From a virus, in the IMG/VR virus record IMGVR_UViG_3300033998_000032, positions 1 to 21,727 of that record: a stretch of 21,727 nt of DNA; one strand, 5' to 3'. The translations under genes and the position numbers were made by a program. Below are positions 12,349 through 21,687 of the stretch, piece by piece. The notes under the pieces are model-generated. The model saw only the letters and a program-made list of their open reading frames with translations, did no database searches and was not told the origin of the DNA. Within the stretch, counting starts at the first letter, position 1. The number at the start of each line of letters is the position of its first letter.

Positions 12349-15300
12349 ATGGCCGATGAAATCAAAATTATGTCACGGTTGGGAGTGGATTACTCGCAAG
12401 CTATCAAATCGGCAGATCAATTAGCTGCCTCCCTCTCCGCCGTTGACAAGCAACTTAAGCAACTTCAATTCGAATATTCTCTGACTGTTAGTCAGTTAAA
12501 TAAATCTTTTCAGGGATTACAAACGGGCAAGGTTATTCTGGATCAGTTTGGCCGTCCTTTGAAGCAAATTCCCGAGATTGCCCAGCAAACTGCCAATGAA
12601 ATACAAAAGATAGCCCAAAAGTCGGCTACTGATGCGGAAACACTGGCGAAGAATACCACAAGACGTGCCCAAACTTTTTGGGAACGGCGCGTTGGTTGGT
12701 TTGTGGCTGGACTAGGGTTCTACGGCGGGCTAAATGCCCTACGTGATACCATCAAAACCATCGGCGATGTAGAAATGGGCATGACCCAGATTGCCCGGGT
12801 GATTGAAGACACCAACTTCTCTTTTGCCGGCATGAGGGAAGAGCTGTTCAAACTTGGCAAAGAGTATGGCATGACCTTCGACAAAATCCAAGATATTGCC
12901 CTTCGTTGGGCGCAGGCCGGCTACAACATGCAGGACACACTAGAACTTACCCGCGATTCCCTATTGGCCCTCAATACTGCCGAACTTGATGCGGAGCAAG
13001 CCACTTCGGGCTTAATTGCTATCATGGCTCAGTGGGGGCTTACTGCTGATCAACTCTTACCCGTGATCGACAAGATTAACAAAGTAGCCGATGACTATGC
13101 TATTACGTCACAGGATTTAGTTGACGGCCTTACCCGTTCCAGCGGTGCTGCAAGGGTTTTAGGATTAACCCTTGAGCAGACCATCGCTATCCTGACTGTA
13201 ATGCGGGAAGCCACAGGACGTACAGGAAAAGAAATCGGTAATGCTTTGAACTCTATTCTTTCTTTCATACAACGCCCCAAGTCTATTGAATTGTTTGAGA
13301 AGGAAGGAATTAAGGTTTGGGCCGACGAGGCCAAGACAACCTTCCGCAACGTTATCGACATATTCAACGACCTAGCGCAGCGTTGGCCGCAGATGTCCCA
13401 AGCTACCCAGGATATGTTCGTAGATGCCGCCGAACAGGCTGGGCTTTATACGGAAGAGATTGCCGAACTTACCGGAACAATGAAAGAGTTTACCGATGCC
13501 CAGCAGCGTGACTTGTCCCAAGCTGCCGCTGGTATCTACCGTAGGAATTATCTTCTTGCTCTTTTGCAGAACTGGTCGAAGATAAATCAGGTTCTGTTGT
13601 CCCAGGAACAGGCTCTGGGATACTCTTTGAAAGAGAACCAGCGGACGATGGAAACCTACCAGAAAAAAGTCGAACAACTAAAGGTAGCCTATCAAGAGCT
13701 ACAGGTTGCTATCGGTGAGAGCGGGTTGCTAGATAACCTTAAGGGGATTGTGGATGTGGCGCGGGAAGGTGTTGAATGGCTAAACAAAGCCGACCCTACA
13801 ATCAAGAATTTCGTTGTGAACCTTGGCATGATTGCCGGGGCGATAGTCACAATAAACACCCTCCTTCGGATTATGGGCGGCGTAGAAATCATCAAGATGG
13901 GTGCTGCACTGTCTGAACAAATCGAGATAGCTACCAAGGGAGTTACTGGGCTTAAGGCTGCCCTAGCTGGCCTCGGGGTGTTTATCAAAGCCAATCTACC
14001 TCTTCTGGCCGTTACTGGAGCTTTAACCGTTCTTGGCACAGTACTAACTGAAATGCGCCAGCAGGAACAGAAGATGCGGGAACAGGCCGCTACGGCGGGC
14101 CAGCTTCTTGAAAGATACGAGCAGATTCAAAAACGTCTATCTGGGCTTACAGAAGGCACCAAGCAGTATACCGATGCTTTGCAGGATTTGCAATCCATCA
14201 AGCTAGACATTTTCGCCCAGTTCCCTGAAGTGATGAAGGACGGGATAGTTGATATTGAAAAACTCCGTGGAATTGCTACCGCCTTCGACGATATTGGAAA
14301 GTCCGTGCAGCAAAGTGTTTCGGTTATTGAGCAGTACAACAAGCAGGTCGATTCTCTTACCCAGGAAATCAATACCCTTGAGCGAAACAAGAACCTACTC
14401 CAAGAACTGGCACAGAAACACCGTGAACTTTCCCGGGCACTCAACGAAGAAAAAGAAAGCTCCGAAGAAGCTAGTCAAAAGAAGGATGCCCTTGCCCAGA
14501 TAGAGCAGGGAATTATCGGCGTTATCGGCAAAGAAGGATACGAACGCCTCAAAGCTGCTGGTTTTACCGTAGAAGCAGTTAACAAAGAAATCGAGGCTAT
14601 CAACAAGAAGATTCAGGCCAAGAACCAAGAACAGAAAGCGATTGCGGAAAATGAAAAAGCTATGACTCAAACCATGATTCGCGAAACTATCACCCGCATG
14701 AACGCCGCTCTTCTGGAAGCCCAAGCTATGGCCGAACGTGCTCAAGCCTTACGGAGTGCTTGGATGACGAATGACAGCAACCTTTTGAATATGACTAATA
14801 TTACCGAGGCACACAAGGCTGAGCAACAATCCCAGTACTACGCGAACAAAGCTAGAGAGTACCAGCAACTTATTACCAAACTTCAGTCTCATCTTAACTC
14901 CCTGAGCCAGACCCAAGGAAAGGTTGCGAGGGCTGCGGGCGTTAGTGCAGGGGAGACGGGAAAACTTACCGATGCTATCAGGCGGTACATTGACACGGTT
15001 ATGGAAGCTGTGGATGCCATTCAAGAACTCAACACCCGCCGTCAAGAGGAAGTCGACCTATTACAAGCCCGCATTGACTACTTCAGCCGCGAAGGTGCTT
15101 CTTGGGACAGCCACCTAGCCGCCTTGCGAGACCATACAAGACTGATTGAGTTGGCCCAGGAAATGCAGAAAGGACTTCACGACGAGAACATCAGACTAGC
15201 AGAAGCCAACAAGAAACTTGAAGAACGAATGAAGAATGTTAATCGCACTACTGAGGAAGGGCGGCAGGCTTTCCAGGAGTTGTCCAGCCAGATTCAAGAG

Positions 15301-17079
15301 AACACGCGGCAGATGGCTCAAAACAGCGTCGAGTGGTGGAAGTGGCAGGAAGTAATAAGTAGCGGGATAAGTAAGGCCCAGATGATTTGGGATATAAGAG
15401 AAGCTGAGTTGGAAAGTCTCAGAACTCAACTGAGGTGGTACGCCCGCGAAGGAGCTACCAAGGAAGACCTAAACCGCGCGGAAGAAATTCGGGCCAAGAT
15501 TCTCATGGAACTAACCAGTAAATATATGGATATTCAAGAAAAAATCCAGGATTTAACCAAGGCGCAAGAAGAACTTAATAGACAAATGTTGGCGGGGGAA
15601 ATTGCTACAGGTAAATATAATGAAGAAATGAGAAATATGGGGGTTTTAAGCAAGCAATTAGAGGGGGAATTGTTCGAAACAAAGCTAGAAATGAAGGACC
15701 TAATTGCCGAAGTAAATAAAGGAGCTGATGCCTTCGAAAGTGTAATTCGGCCCTTAGACCACTTTGCGCGGATGGGGATGCTCACTGTTGAAGAGCAAAT
15801 CAGGGCACTCAGAAGGCTAAAGCGCAGTAGAGAAATAGACATGGAAGAGCAATGGGAAATAGACGAACGGTTGTTTGAACACTACAAAGACTTGCTGAAC
15901 GAACAGAAGGAAAGGATCGAAGAGGCATACAAAGAGCGCCTGAAACTCCTTGAAGAAACGACCGATGCCCAGATCAAAGAAATCCAACGCCTGATTGACG
16001 CACTAGATGTAGAAGCTACCCAAGAAGACAGGGAAGAAGCTGAAAGACAACACAATCAGAAGATAGCCGAACTTCTCAAAGAACGCTACTACCATGAGCT
16101 TCGTACGGGGATTGAACACCAGAGAGAGATTGAACGAATTAACCAAGAAATTGCTGAAGAAAACAGGCGTTGGGAGCTTCAGCAGAATGAATGGTCTAGG
16201 GAAGATCGGAGAAAAGAATACGAGAAACAGATTAAGGATATTCGGGAACAGGCCGAGAAGCAACGTCAGGAATGGGAAGAAGCATGGGAACGACTAGAGG
16301 AAGACTTTTCAGAACACAATATTAACATGATTGCCGCTGCCGCTGCCTATGATGATGATTGGTACAAGGACGCCAAACGAAAAGCTCAAAAGTGGTTTGA
16401 GGGGTTCAAAGAAGGACTGCCGAGCGATTTGGTTGGCAATTACCTTTCTAGCTTGGTTGGCGAAGCGGAAAATTACCTGGAAGATATTCGGAAACGTGAA
16501 ACAACCGAGTACAGTTCTTCAAAGGGTTCTAGTAGTCCTGGTTCCAGCAAGTCTTCCACAGTAGATGAGCAGTATTACCGAGATAAAGCACTCTTGAGCC
16601 TTAAAAAGCTGGCTGAGGAAGCTTATGCTTCTGGAAACAGGAGCTTGGCCGAACAATATCACAAACAGGCTAATGCTATTCGCGAATCTGGTTCTACGCT
16701 TGATCCAAACAATACCAAGACTGCGAAACAGTTAGAACAAGAAATGCTACAGAAATACGGCAAGGCCCACGAAGGAGCCTATGTCGTAGAAAGCGGTGCA
16801 GCAGTTCTTCTCAAAGGGGAACGGGTGCTTTCACCCCAGCTTACGGTAAGTTTCGACCGACTAGCCAATGCACTACTGAACAAGAATGTGCTTTTCACCG
16901 ACAACATTGACCGTGCCCTTAACAGGATTGTGGCTGCGCTGGAAAAGTCTAGAGGGCCGCAAGTTGATAAGCTGCTCAACATTGAGCGGTATGAACCTGC
17001 GGATGCCACGGACATCCAGATACTAGGACGGGAACTTGTTCGCAGCTTAAATCTTCTCAATTCGGCGAGGGGGAGATGA
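12349..17079 (+). CDS. Tape measure protein
   Basis: This is a 1576-residue protein that sets tail length and is thought to pass into the host during DNA entry. Residues about 135-340 form the TP901-1-type tape measure core (GDVEMGMTQIARVIEDTN, FDKIQDIALRWAQAGYNMQD, EATGRTGKEIGNALNSILSF). Hydrophobic stretches lie at about 110-130, 486-512 and 547-570, compatible with membrane insertion. From about 570 the protein is mostly long coiled coil, including three related motifs at about 913, 1033 and 1141 (REGAS, REGAT, RMGML contexts). The C-terminus (KAHEGAYVVESGAAVLLKGE, RVLSPQL) is typical. As one extended helix at 0.15 nm per residue, it would span up to about 235 nm if unprocessed. GAGGGGGG upstream supports ATG 12349. 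Confidence 0.93.
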   Translation: MADEIKIMSRLGVDYSQAIKSADQLAASLSAVDKQLKQLQFEYSLTVSQLNKSFQGLQTGKVILDQFGRPLKQIPEIAQQTANEIQKIAQKSATDAETLAKNTTRRAQTFWERRVGWFVAGLGFYGGLNALRDTIKTIGDVEMGMTQIARVIEDTNFSFAGMREELFKLGKEYGMTFDKIQDIALRWAQAGYNMQDTLELTRDSLLALNTAELDAEQATSGLIAIMAQWGLTADQLLPVIDKINKVADDYAITSQDLVDGLTRSSGAARVLGLTLEQTIAILTVMREATGRTGKEIGNALNSILSFIQRPKSIELFEKEGIKVWADEAKTTFRNVIDIFNDLAQRWPQMSQATQDMFVDAAEQAGLYTEEIAELTGTMKEFTDAQQRDLSQAAAGIYRRNYLLALLQNWSKINQVLLSQEQALGYSLKENQRTMETYQKKVEQLKVAYQELQVAIGESGLLDNLKGIVDVAREGVEWLNKADPTIKNFVVNLGMIAGAIVTINTLLRIMGGVEIIKMGAALSEQIEIATKGVTGLKAALAGLGVFIKANLPLLAVTGALTVLGTVLTEMRQQEQKMREQAATAGQLLERYEQIQKRLSGLTEGTKQYTDALQDLQSIKLDIFAQFPEVMKDGIVDIEKLRGIATAFDDIGKSVQQSVSVIEQYNKQVDSLTQEINTLERNKNLLQELAQKHRELSRALNEEKESSEEASQKKDALAQIEQGIIGVIGKEGYERLKAAGFTVEAVNKEIEAINKKIQAKNQEQKAIAENEKAMTQTMIRETITRMNAALLEAQAMAERAQALRSAWMTNDSNLLNMTNITEAHKAEQQSQYYANKAREYQQLITKLQSHLNSLSQTQGKVARAAGVSAGETGKLTDAIRRYIDTVMEAVDAIQELNTRRQEEVDLLQARIDYFSREGASWDSHLAALRDHTRLIELAQEMQKGLHDENIRLAEANKKLEERMKNVNRTTEEGRQAFQELSSQIQENTRQMAQNSVEWWKWQEVISSGISKAQMIWDIREAELESLRTQLRWYAREGATKEDLNRAEEIRAKILMELTSKYMDIQEKIQDLTKAQEELNRQMLAGEIATGKYNEEMRNMGVLSKQLEGELFETKLEMKDLIAEVNKGADAFESVIRPLDHFARMGMLTVEEQIRALRRLKRSREIDMEEQWEIDERLFEHYKDLLNEQKERIEEAYKERLKLLEETTDAQIKEIQRLIDALDVEATQEDREEAERQHNQKIAELLKERYYHELRTGIEHQREIERINQEIAEENRRWELQQNEWSREDRRKEYEKQIKDIREQAEKQRQEWEEAWERLEEDFSEHNINMIAAAAAYDDDWYKDAKRKAQKWFEGFKEGLPSDLVGNYLSSLVGEAENYLEDIRKRETTEYSSSKGSSSPGSSKSSTVDEQYYRDKALLSLKKLAEEAYASGNRSLAEQYHKQANAIRESGSTLDPNNTKTAKQLEQEMLQKYGKAHEGAYVVESGAAVLLKGERVLSPQLTVSFDRLANALLNKNVLFTDNIDRALNRIVAALEKSRGPQVDKLLNIERYEPADATDIQILGRELVRSLNLLNSARGR

Positions 17080-17081
17080 GT

Positions 17082-17789
17082 ATGGCTTTGTGGGTAGATG
17101 AAGAAAACATCCTGCAACCTCTGGGTCTAACCGTCCTACGAGACAGCAGATACGAGCTTTTACCCAGTACTAGGGACTATTTTGAGAAGATACCTGGAAG
17201 GCACGGTGAAATTGATTTTGGGGCCGAGTTTGAAGCAAGGATATTGGAGTTGCATTGCTGCATCGAGATTAATCCTTCCGATTGGCCTGCCAAAAGGCAG
17301 GAAATAGCTCAATACCTTAATCCTCTCCTAGGCACTCAAACGCTAACTTTTGCTAACGAACCCGGTAAGGTTTATCACGTAAGGTACTCGGGGAATATTG
17401 ACATTACCAACTACCTTGACGGGAAGGAATTTACTATTCCTTTCAGGATGTGTGATCCATTTATAACCAGCGCAGAAGAAAACCAACTAACGGGAAGTGG
17501 GATAGCGACAAATGCCGGAAATGTGGAGACACCTTTTATTTTAATTATCCACGGCCCTGCAACCAATCCAAGCGTGACCGTTGGTGGATACGCAATGACC
17601 TATACCGGGACAATCGGTGTAAACAGCGAGTTGGTAGTAGACACAGAAAAACTCACGGCTACCCTTGACGGACAAAATGCATTGCCGAACTATAACGAAG
17701 TGTTCCCAAAGTTGCAACCCGGAGACAATACCGTGGTGGCAGCAACGGAGGGAACAACGATTATCAAGTGGTACGATAGATGGATTTAA
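17082..17789 (+). CDS. Distal tail protein (Dit)
   Basis: This 235-residue protein follows the tape measure, as Dit does in Gram-positive siphophages, and forms the hexameric hub linking tail tube to the tip. LGLTVLRDSRYELLPSTRDY, PGRHGEIDFGAEFEARILEL and LNPLLGTQTLTFANEPGKVY match the N-terminal Dit/Sipho_tail domain in order and style. The C-terminal half (PFILIIHGPATNPSVTVGGY, KWYDRWI end) looks like its galectin-like domain. ATG 17076 overlaps the tape measure stop as ATGA, but GAGGGGG (17067-17073) is better spaced for ATG 17082, two codons later; either is possible. Confidence 0.88.
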   Translation: MALWVDEENILQPLGLTVLRDSRYELLPSTRDYFEKIPGRHGEIDFGAEFEARILELHCCIEINPSDWPAKRQEIAQYLNPLLGTQTLTFANEPGKVYHVRYSGNIDITNYLDGKEFTIPFRMCDPFITSAEENQLTGSGIATNAGNVETPFILIIHGPATNPSVTVGGYAMTYTGTIGVNSELVVDTEKLTATLDGQNALPNYNEVFPKLQPGDNTVVAATEGTTIIKWYDRWI

Positions 17790-17806
17790 TCGGGGGTGGT
17801 GGGTAA

Positions 17807-20800
17807 ATGCCTTTAGTTATCCCGCCGTATATTGAAATACGCACGGCCGCCGGTGCAACGGCGGCCTTTTTATCTCCTGAATCCGATAACATCAAGGAAG
17901 TTGAAATCGAACGGGAACTGAACGGTAAATCCGTTTTAACCTTTTCCATGCCTCTAAGCAGCACCAAGTGGACTTACATTTCCGATGCCTACCGCATTTA
18001 CGCTGGGGGTAGAGAATTCGTAGTCCTTAACCCCGAAGCGATAAAGAAAGAACGAGACGGGAAGAAACTTTTCGGACTGGTAACTGCCCAGGAATCGTGG
18101 ATACTGCTAGGGAAGAAGTACGCCACGTTATCCAACGATCCCCAAAACACTTCCCCTCCCTGGTCTGCTGTTGTTATTGTTTCTGGGGGTAGTGACCTGT
18201 CTGGGGGACGTTATCCTGTTGGCAGCGCAGGACACGCATTGTACGCCCTCCTACAGGGAACGGGATGGTCTGTTGGTACGGTAGATGTTGAAGGCACGCA
18301 TGATTTAGAAACGGAAAAGCTATCCGTTCTGGCGAATATTTACAATATACAGGAAATTTGGGGTGGCTACCTTGTATGGGATAGCATTAACAAGACTGTT
18401 TCCCTCCGTAGCGAAGAAAACTGGGCACCATATACTGGCTATCAGATCAGATACGCCAAAAACCTGAAGAATATCACCAGAACCGATGACTACGACATTA
18501 TCACCAGACTATACCCGTTCGGAGAAGACGATTTGAACATTGCTTCTGTCAACAATGGTCAGCTTTATATTGAGAATCACAGTTATACCGATGAAATCTT
18601 GGAAGGAATATGGGTTAATCAGGACATTTCCGATCCGCAGGAGTTGAAGGACAAGGCCACAAAGTATTTGGAAAAGGTGTGCAAACCACGGCACAATTAC
18701 AAGGTTACTCAGGTTGACCTGCGGACGTTGCCCGGCTACCAGCACGAGGACTTCGACCTGGGTCACATCGTTGATGTGATAGACGAAGAACTTGGCATCA
18801 ATAGTAAGGCCAGAATTATTGGATACAAGTATGACGTATTCCAGCCCTGGAAGTGTGAGTTGGAAATCGGCGATCCAATTGACAAGATCGAAGCTGTCCT
18901 AGCAGACAGTCGCGAAGTAGTCAACTACCTTAACACTATAAGGAACAGCAAAGGACAAATTACGGCTTATAAACTTGTGGACGAAAGCATTATTAGTGAA
19001 AAAATAGCCAAAAGTGCAATAGATGCCAGCAAAATCAACGTTGGTCTTATCTTCCTAAGTGGTGATTCTTGGTCTGACAATACTCCTGCTCCTGGTTACG
19101 TGTCCTGGAACCAGCACAAGGTTTACTGGAAAGGTAATGAATATGTCATTACCGCAGGCAATACCAATCTGAAATACATCTACTGGGACAACCAAGCGAC
19201 AACTTACAGCGCCAGCGCAACCTTGCCCGACCTTACGGATGCAGGGTTTATTATTGCTGTGAACAATGGGGGATTGCATGAGCTAGTTTGGAATCAATCT
19301 ATCGCAAAGAAGCTTGTAGGCAACGAAATGATTGAAGAATTTGCTGTTGATACTTCCAAACTGGCCGATGCCGCCGTAACTACAGCCAAACTAGCTAATG
19401 CAGCAGTAGATGTGAATAAACTAGCCGATTTGGCTGTAACTGCTTCTAAAATAGCTGATGGAAGTATTACCACACCCAAGCTAGGGGATGCTTCTGTAAC
19501 TACTGGAAAACTTGCCGATTTGGCTGTAACTGCTTCAAAAATTTCCGATGGTGCAGTAACTACAACTAAGATTGGTATTGGTGCTGTAGGTTCTGCACAA
19601 TTAGCAGACGCTGCTGTAACCACTTCCAAATTAGCTAATGGAGCAGTTGATATTAATAAGCTGGCTGATCTTTCAGTAACGGCATCAAAAATAGTAGATG
19701 GCAGTATTACAACACCTAAGCTTGGAGATGCAGCGATAACAGCCCAAAAAATTGCAGATCAGGCCGTTACTGGTACAAAAATTGCGACAGCAGCTATAGG
19801 TACAGCGCACATTCAAAACGGTGCAATTACTAATGCCCATATTGCGAACGGCGCTATAGATTCTGCCAAAATCGCGGATGCAGCCATTACATCAGCTAAA
19901 ATTGCCGAAGCTGCTGTGGGTTCCGCAGCCATTGCTAATGCCGCCGTTGGTACTGCTCATATAGCGGATGGTGCTATTACCAACGCCAAAATTCAAAAAT
20001 GGATACTGGGTAAATCTGGTACAACATTTCCTACTTCTCCGACAGATGGAGAGGTTTTTTATCGTACTGATCTTAATAAAGCATATCGCTACAGCGCGTC
20101 TACCGCGTCTTGGATAGCTGTGGATTTTGTAGAAAACTCTAACCGAATCGCAGATGGAGTAATTACTACTACCAAAATAGTAGATGCGGCTATTACTACT
20201 GCCAAAATAGCGGATGCCGCTGTAAATAGTGCCAAAATAGCCAATCTTGCAGTTGGTACTGCGGCTATCCAAGATGGGGCTATTACAAATGCCAAAATTG
20301 CTAATCTGGCTGTTGATTCGGCAAAGATAGCTGATGCTGCTATTACTTCCGCTAAAATTGCTAATGCGGCGGTGGGTAGCGCAGCTATAGCTAATGCTGC
20401 AGTAGGCACGGCACATATTGCGGATGGAGCAATCACTTCTACCAAGATAGGCGATGCACAGATAACTAATGCAAAAATCCAGGATGGTGCCATTAGTACC
20501 GCCAAAATAGCGGATGCGGCCATCACTTCGGCCAAGATTGCCAATGCTGCTGTTGGTAGTGCGGCCATAGCTAACGCCGCCATAGGTTCTGCTCATATTG
20601 CCAATGGTGTGATCCAGACTGCGCATATAGCCGATGCGGCGATAACTGATGCTAAGATAGCCAACATTACAGCTAACAAGATTACCAGCGGCGAGCTTAA
20701 TGCTGGCTTGGTTAACGTAGTGTCCGACAACGGTATATTGAGATTAAATGGGGCTGGCCTTACCGTGCATGATGATACTGGTAATCTCCGGGCCAGTATG

Positions 20801-20869
20801 GGTATGGAATCTCTTGGGGAACAGACTGCTACGTTTACAAGAAACAGCGTTGCCTATGTAGAGGGGTGA
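17807..20869 (+). CDS. Tal/tail-tip adhesin, apparently the N-terminal part of a split protein
   Basis: This is a 1020-residue product. Residues 1-365 resemble the Tal/gp27-like baseplate hub and prophage endopeptidase tail family ([60 protein letters not shown]). A helical linker and a domain at about 415-510 ([20 protein letters not shown]) follow. Then come 22 decapeptide repeats (513-732), an inserted small domain (733-784, [18 protein letters not shown]), 17 more repeats (785-954), and a tail ending [13 protein letters not shown]. That last motif is normally followed, in adhesins I know, by a ...V-A-x-N-x-P-R-F-x-P-G-x-F-G-x-A-V segment. Here that segment is encoded after the endonuclease gene. 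The gene therefore looks interrupted at its 3' part. It would form the host-binding tip. Confidence 0.85.
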   Translation: MPLVIPPYIEIRTAAGATAAFLSPESDNIKEVEIERELNGKSVLTFSMPLSSTKWTYISDAYRIYAGGREFVVLNPEAIKKERDGKKLFGLVTAQESWILLGKKYATLSNDPQNTSPPWSAVVIVSGGSDLSGGRYPVGSAGHALYALLQGTGWSVGTVDVEGTHDLETEKLSVLANIYNIQEIWGGYLVWDSINKTVSLRSEENWAPYTGYQIRYAKNLKNITRTDDYDIITRLYPFGEDDLNIASVNNGQLYIENHSYTDEILEGIWVNQDISDPQELKDKATKYLEKVCKPRHNYKVTQVDLRTLPGYQHEDFDLGHIVDVIDEELGINSKARIIGYKYDVFQPWKCELEIGDPIDKIEAVLADSREVVNYLNTIRNSKGQITAYKLVDESIISEKIAKSAIDASKINVGLIFLSGDSWSDNTPAPGYVSWNQHKVYWKGNEYVITAGNTNLKYIYWDNQATTYSASATLPDLTDAGFIIAVNNGGLHELVWNQSIAKKLVGNEMIEEFAVDTSKLADAAVTTAKLANAAVDVNKLADLAVTASKIADGSITTPKLGDASVTTGKLADLAVTASKISDGAVTTTKIGIGAVGSAQLADAAVTTSKLANGAVDINKLADLSVTASKIVDGSITTPKLGDAAITAQKIADQAVTGTKIATAAIGTAHIQNGAITNAHIANGAIDSAKIADAAITSAKIAEAAVGSAAIANAAVGTAHIADGAITNAKIQKWILGKSGTTFPTSPTDGEVFYRTDLNKAYRYSASTASWIAVDFVENSNRIADGVITTTKIVDAAITTAKIADAAVNSAKIANLAVGTAAIQDGAITNAKIANLAVDSAKIADAAITSAKIANAAVGSAAIANAAVGTAHIADGAITSTKIGDAQITNAKIQDGAISTAKIADAAITSAKIANAAVGSAAIANAAIGSAHIANGVIQTAHIADAAITDAKIANITANKITSGELNAGLVNVVSDNGILRLNGAGLTVHDDTGNLRASMGMESLGEQTATFTRNSVAYVEG
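17845..17871 (+). terminator. Intragenic terminator-like hairpin (start of Tal gene)
   Basis: GGCCGCCG (17845-17852) pairs perfectly with CGGCGGCC (17859-17866) around GTGCAA, with TTTTT directly after (17867-17871). This is a textbook intrinsic terminator by form, and the strongest of the intragenic set because its eight pairs are all G-C. It lies at codons 13-22 of the Tal gene, just downstream of Dit. Confidence 0.6.
19343..20668 (+). repeat. Decapeptide (30-base) repeat array in Tal
   Basis: There are thirty-nine 10-residue units of consensus A-[IV]-T-x-[AS]-K-[IL]-A-[DN]-[AGL]: 22 units at 19343-20002 and 17 at 20159-20668, split by a small domain. Longer segments recur almost unchanged. 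The trio [30 protein letters not shown] reappears eight units later with small changes, and a four-unit block ([10 protein letters not shown] to [10 protein letters not shown]) recurs in the second array. This shows segmental duplication as well as single-unit growth. Such repeats form long fibrous stalks in tail fibres; the fold here is not determined. Confidence 0.85.
20034..20060 (+). terminator. Intragenic terminator-like hairpin (Tal insert domain)
   Basis: CTTCTCC (20034-20040) pairs with GGAGAGG (20048-20054), seven pairs including one T-G, around GACAGAT; TTTTTT follows directly (20055-20060). It lies in the small domain that interrupts the decapeptide repeats. Confidence 0.45.
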
Positions 20870-21661
20870 ATATCTTGCCAGTACAACTAACTTGTGCTTT
20901 TTGTGGCAAAACCTTTAAAGTAAGACCATATGAGTTAACCAAAAGATACCCCAGAAAATATTGTAGTAATGAATGTTATTGGAAGTCCGGTACACCAAAA
21001 CCCAAACAAAAGAAAGGTACTTACAAGAAATGCCCAGTTTGCGGAAAGGAATTTTATGCAAAACCCAGTCAAGCAAACAAACGTTTTTGTTCTAAGAAGT
21101 GTGCAGCCACAAAGGGGCCATTGCTAACTTGTAAGGTGTGTGGGAAACAATATCGTCGCAATCCCTGGGCTGTTAAAAACTTAGGTTCTTCTTGTTGTAG
21201 TATAGAATGCAGAGATAAAGCTAGAATTGGCTATGTTCCAAGCGAAGAAACCAGAAGAAAGTTGTCGATAGCACTAAAAGGGAAAATGGTTGGCAAAAAC
21301 AATCCTCGTTATGGCAAAACTCCACCCAAATTAGGTTACGGAAAAAGAATGTGGTACAAAGATGTTTTATTTCGTTCAACTTACGAAGTTAGATTTGCCA
21401 AGGCACTAGATATGTTAGGAATACCGTGGCAGTACGAACCTAAGAGATTTGAATATACAGATTCGCAAGGACGTGAACGGACATACTTGATTGATTTTTA
21501 CTTGCCCCAGCAAAATTTATGGGTAGAAGTAAAAGGGTATGTAACCGAGGAAGATAAAGAAATGCTTAAGGCTCTCCGTAATGAGGGCCTTAATATTTTG
21601 CTGGCTACTTTGCAAATTATTAGGATGTTTGAAGCAAGTGCTTCAAAAGGTGGTGGGTTGG
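20870..21661 (+). mobile_element. Endonuclease insertion splitting the tail adhesin gene
   Basis: The insertion is inferred, with boundaries known only approximately. The left side ends with adhesin motif residues SVAYVEG and a TGA at 20867-20869. The right side resumes at ATG 21662 with VASNVPRFYPGRFGQAV, which reads as the direct continuation of the motif. The element contains only the endonuclease gene, out of frame with the adhesin, so it is not an intein. There is no room for a group I or II intron core on either side. This resembles the free-standing endonuclease insertion reported in a T4-like phage nrdA gene (mobE, Aeromonas phage Aeh1). Confidence 0.6.
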
Positions 21662-21687
21662 ATGGCATTAGTGCAAGTTGCTTCTAA
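20875..21687 (+). CDS. Zinc-finger/NUMOD3/PD-(D/E)XK homing-type endonuclease
   Basis: This is a 270-residue protein. Three Cys fingers come first: Cys7-Cys10/Cys30-Cys34, Cys53-Cys56/Cys72-Cys76 and Cys86-Cys89/Cys108-Cys112. A NUMOD3-like DNA-binding motif follows at about 123-150 (RRKLSIALKGKMVGKNNPRY). The nuclease domain (155-250) has Glu171 (STYEVRFA), Asp207 (LIDFYLP) and Glu218-x-Lys220 (WVEVKGY), a PD-(D/E)XK/Vsr-like layout. TTG 20875 is preferred because GAGGGG (20861-20866) lies eight bases before it; GTG 20866 overlaps the Tal stop and is an alternative. The last residues (LDGISASCF) are the out-of-frame reading of the downstream adhesin segment. Likely role: a mobile, site-specific nuclease that spreads its own gene. 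Confidence 0.82.
   Translation: MPVQLTCAFCGKTFKVRPYELTKRYPRKYCSNECYWKSGTPKPKQKKGTYKKCPVCGKEFYAKPSQANKRFCSKKCAATKGPLLTCKVCGKQYRRNPWAVKNLGSSCCSIECRDKARIGYVPSEETRRKLSIALKGKMVGKNNPRYGKTPPKLGYGKRMWYKDVLFRSTYEVRFAKALDMLGIPWQYEPKRFEYTDSQGRERTYLIDFYLPQQNLWVEVKGYVTEEDKEMLKALRNEGLNILLATLQIIRMFEASASKGGGLDGISASCF

Noticed and set aside
13151-13174. Eight-pair inverted repeat CAAGGGTT/AACCCTTG in the tape measure gene
   Set aside because: It has no T-tract and no placement that suggests a function; a chance inverted repeat in a 4.7-kb gene is plausible.
19892-20626. Long open frames on the minus strand (also 20089-20583)
   Set aside because: They mirror the 30-base repeats of Tal. The repeat lacks stop codons in several frames, so long antisense frames are expected, and they have no ribosome binding site.
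19343-20668. CRISPR-like array
   Set aside because: The 30-base periodicity is coding, with no conserved repeat and unique spacer pattern, and it lies in frame within the Tal gene.
20866-21687. Group I intron or intein carrying the endonuclease
   Set aside because: There is no room for intron core RNA between the Tal stop and the endonuclease start, or after its end. The endonuclease is not in the Tal frame, so it is not an intein.
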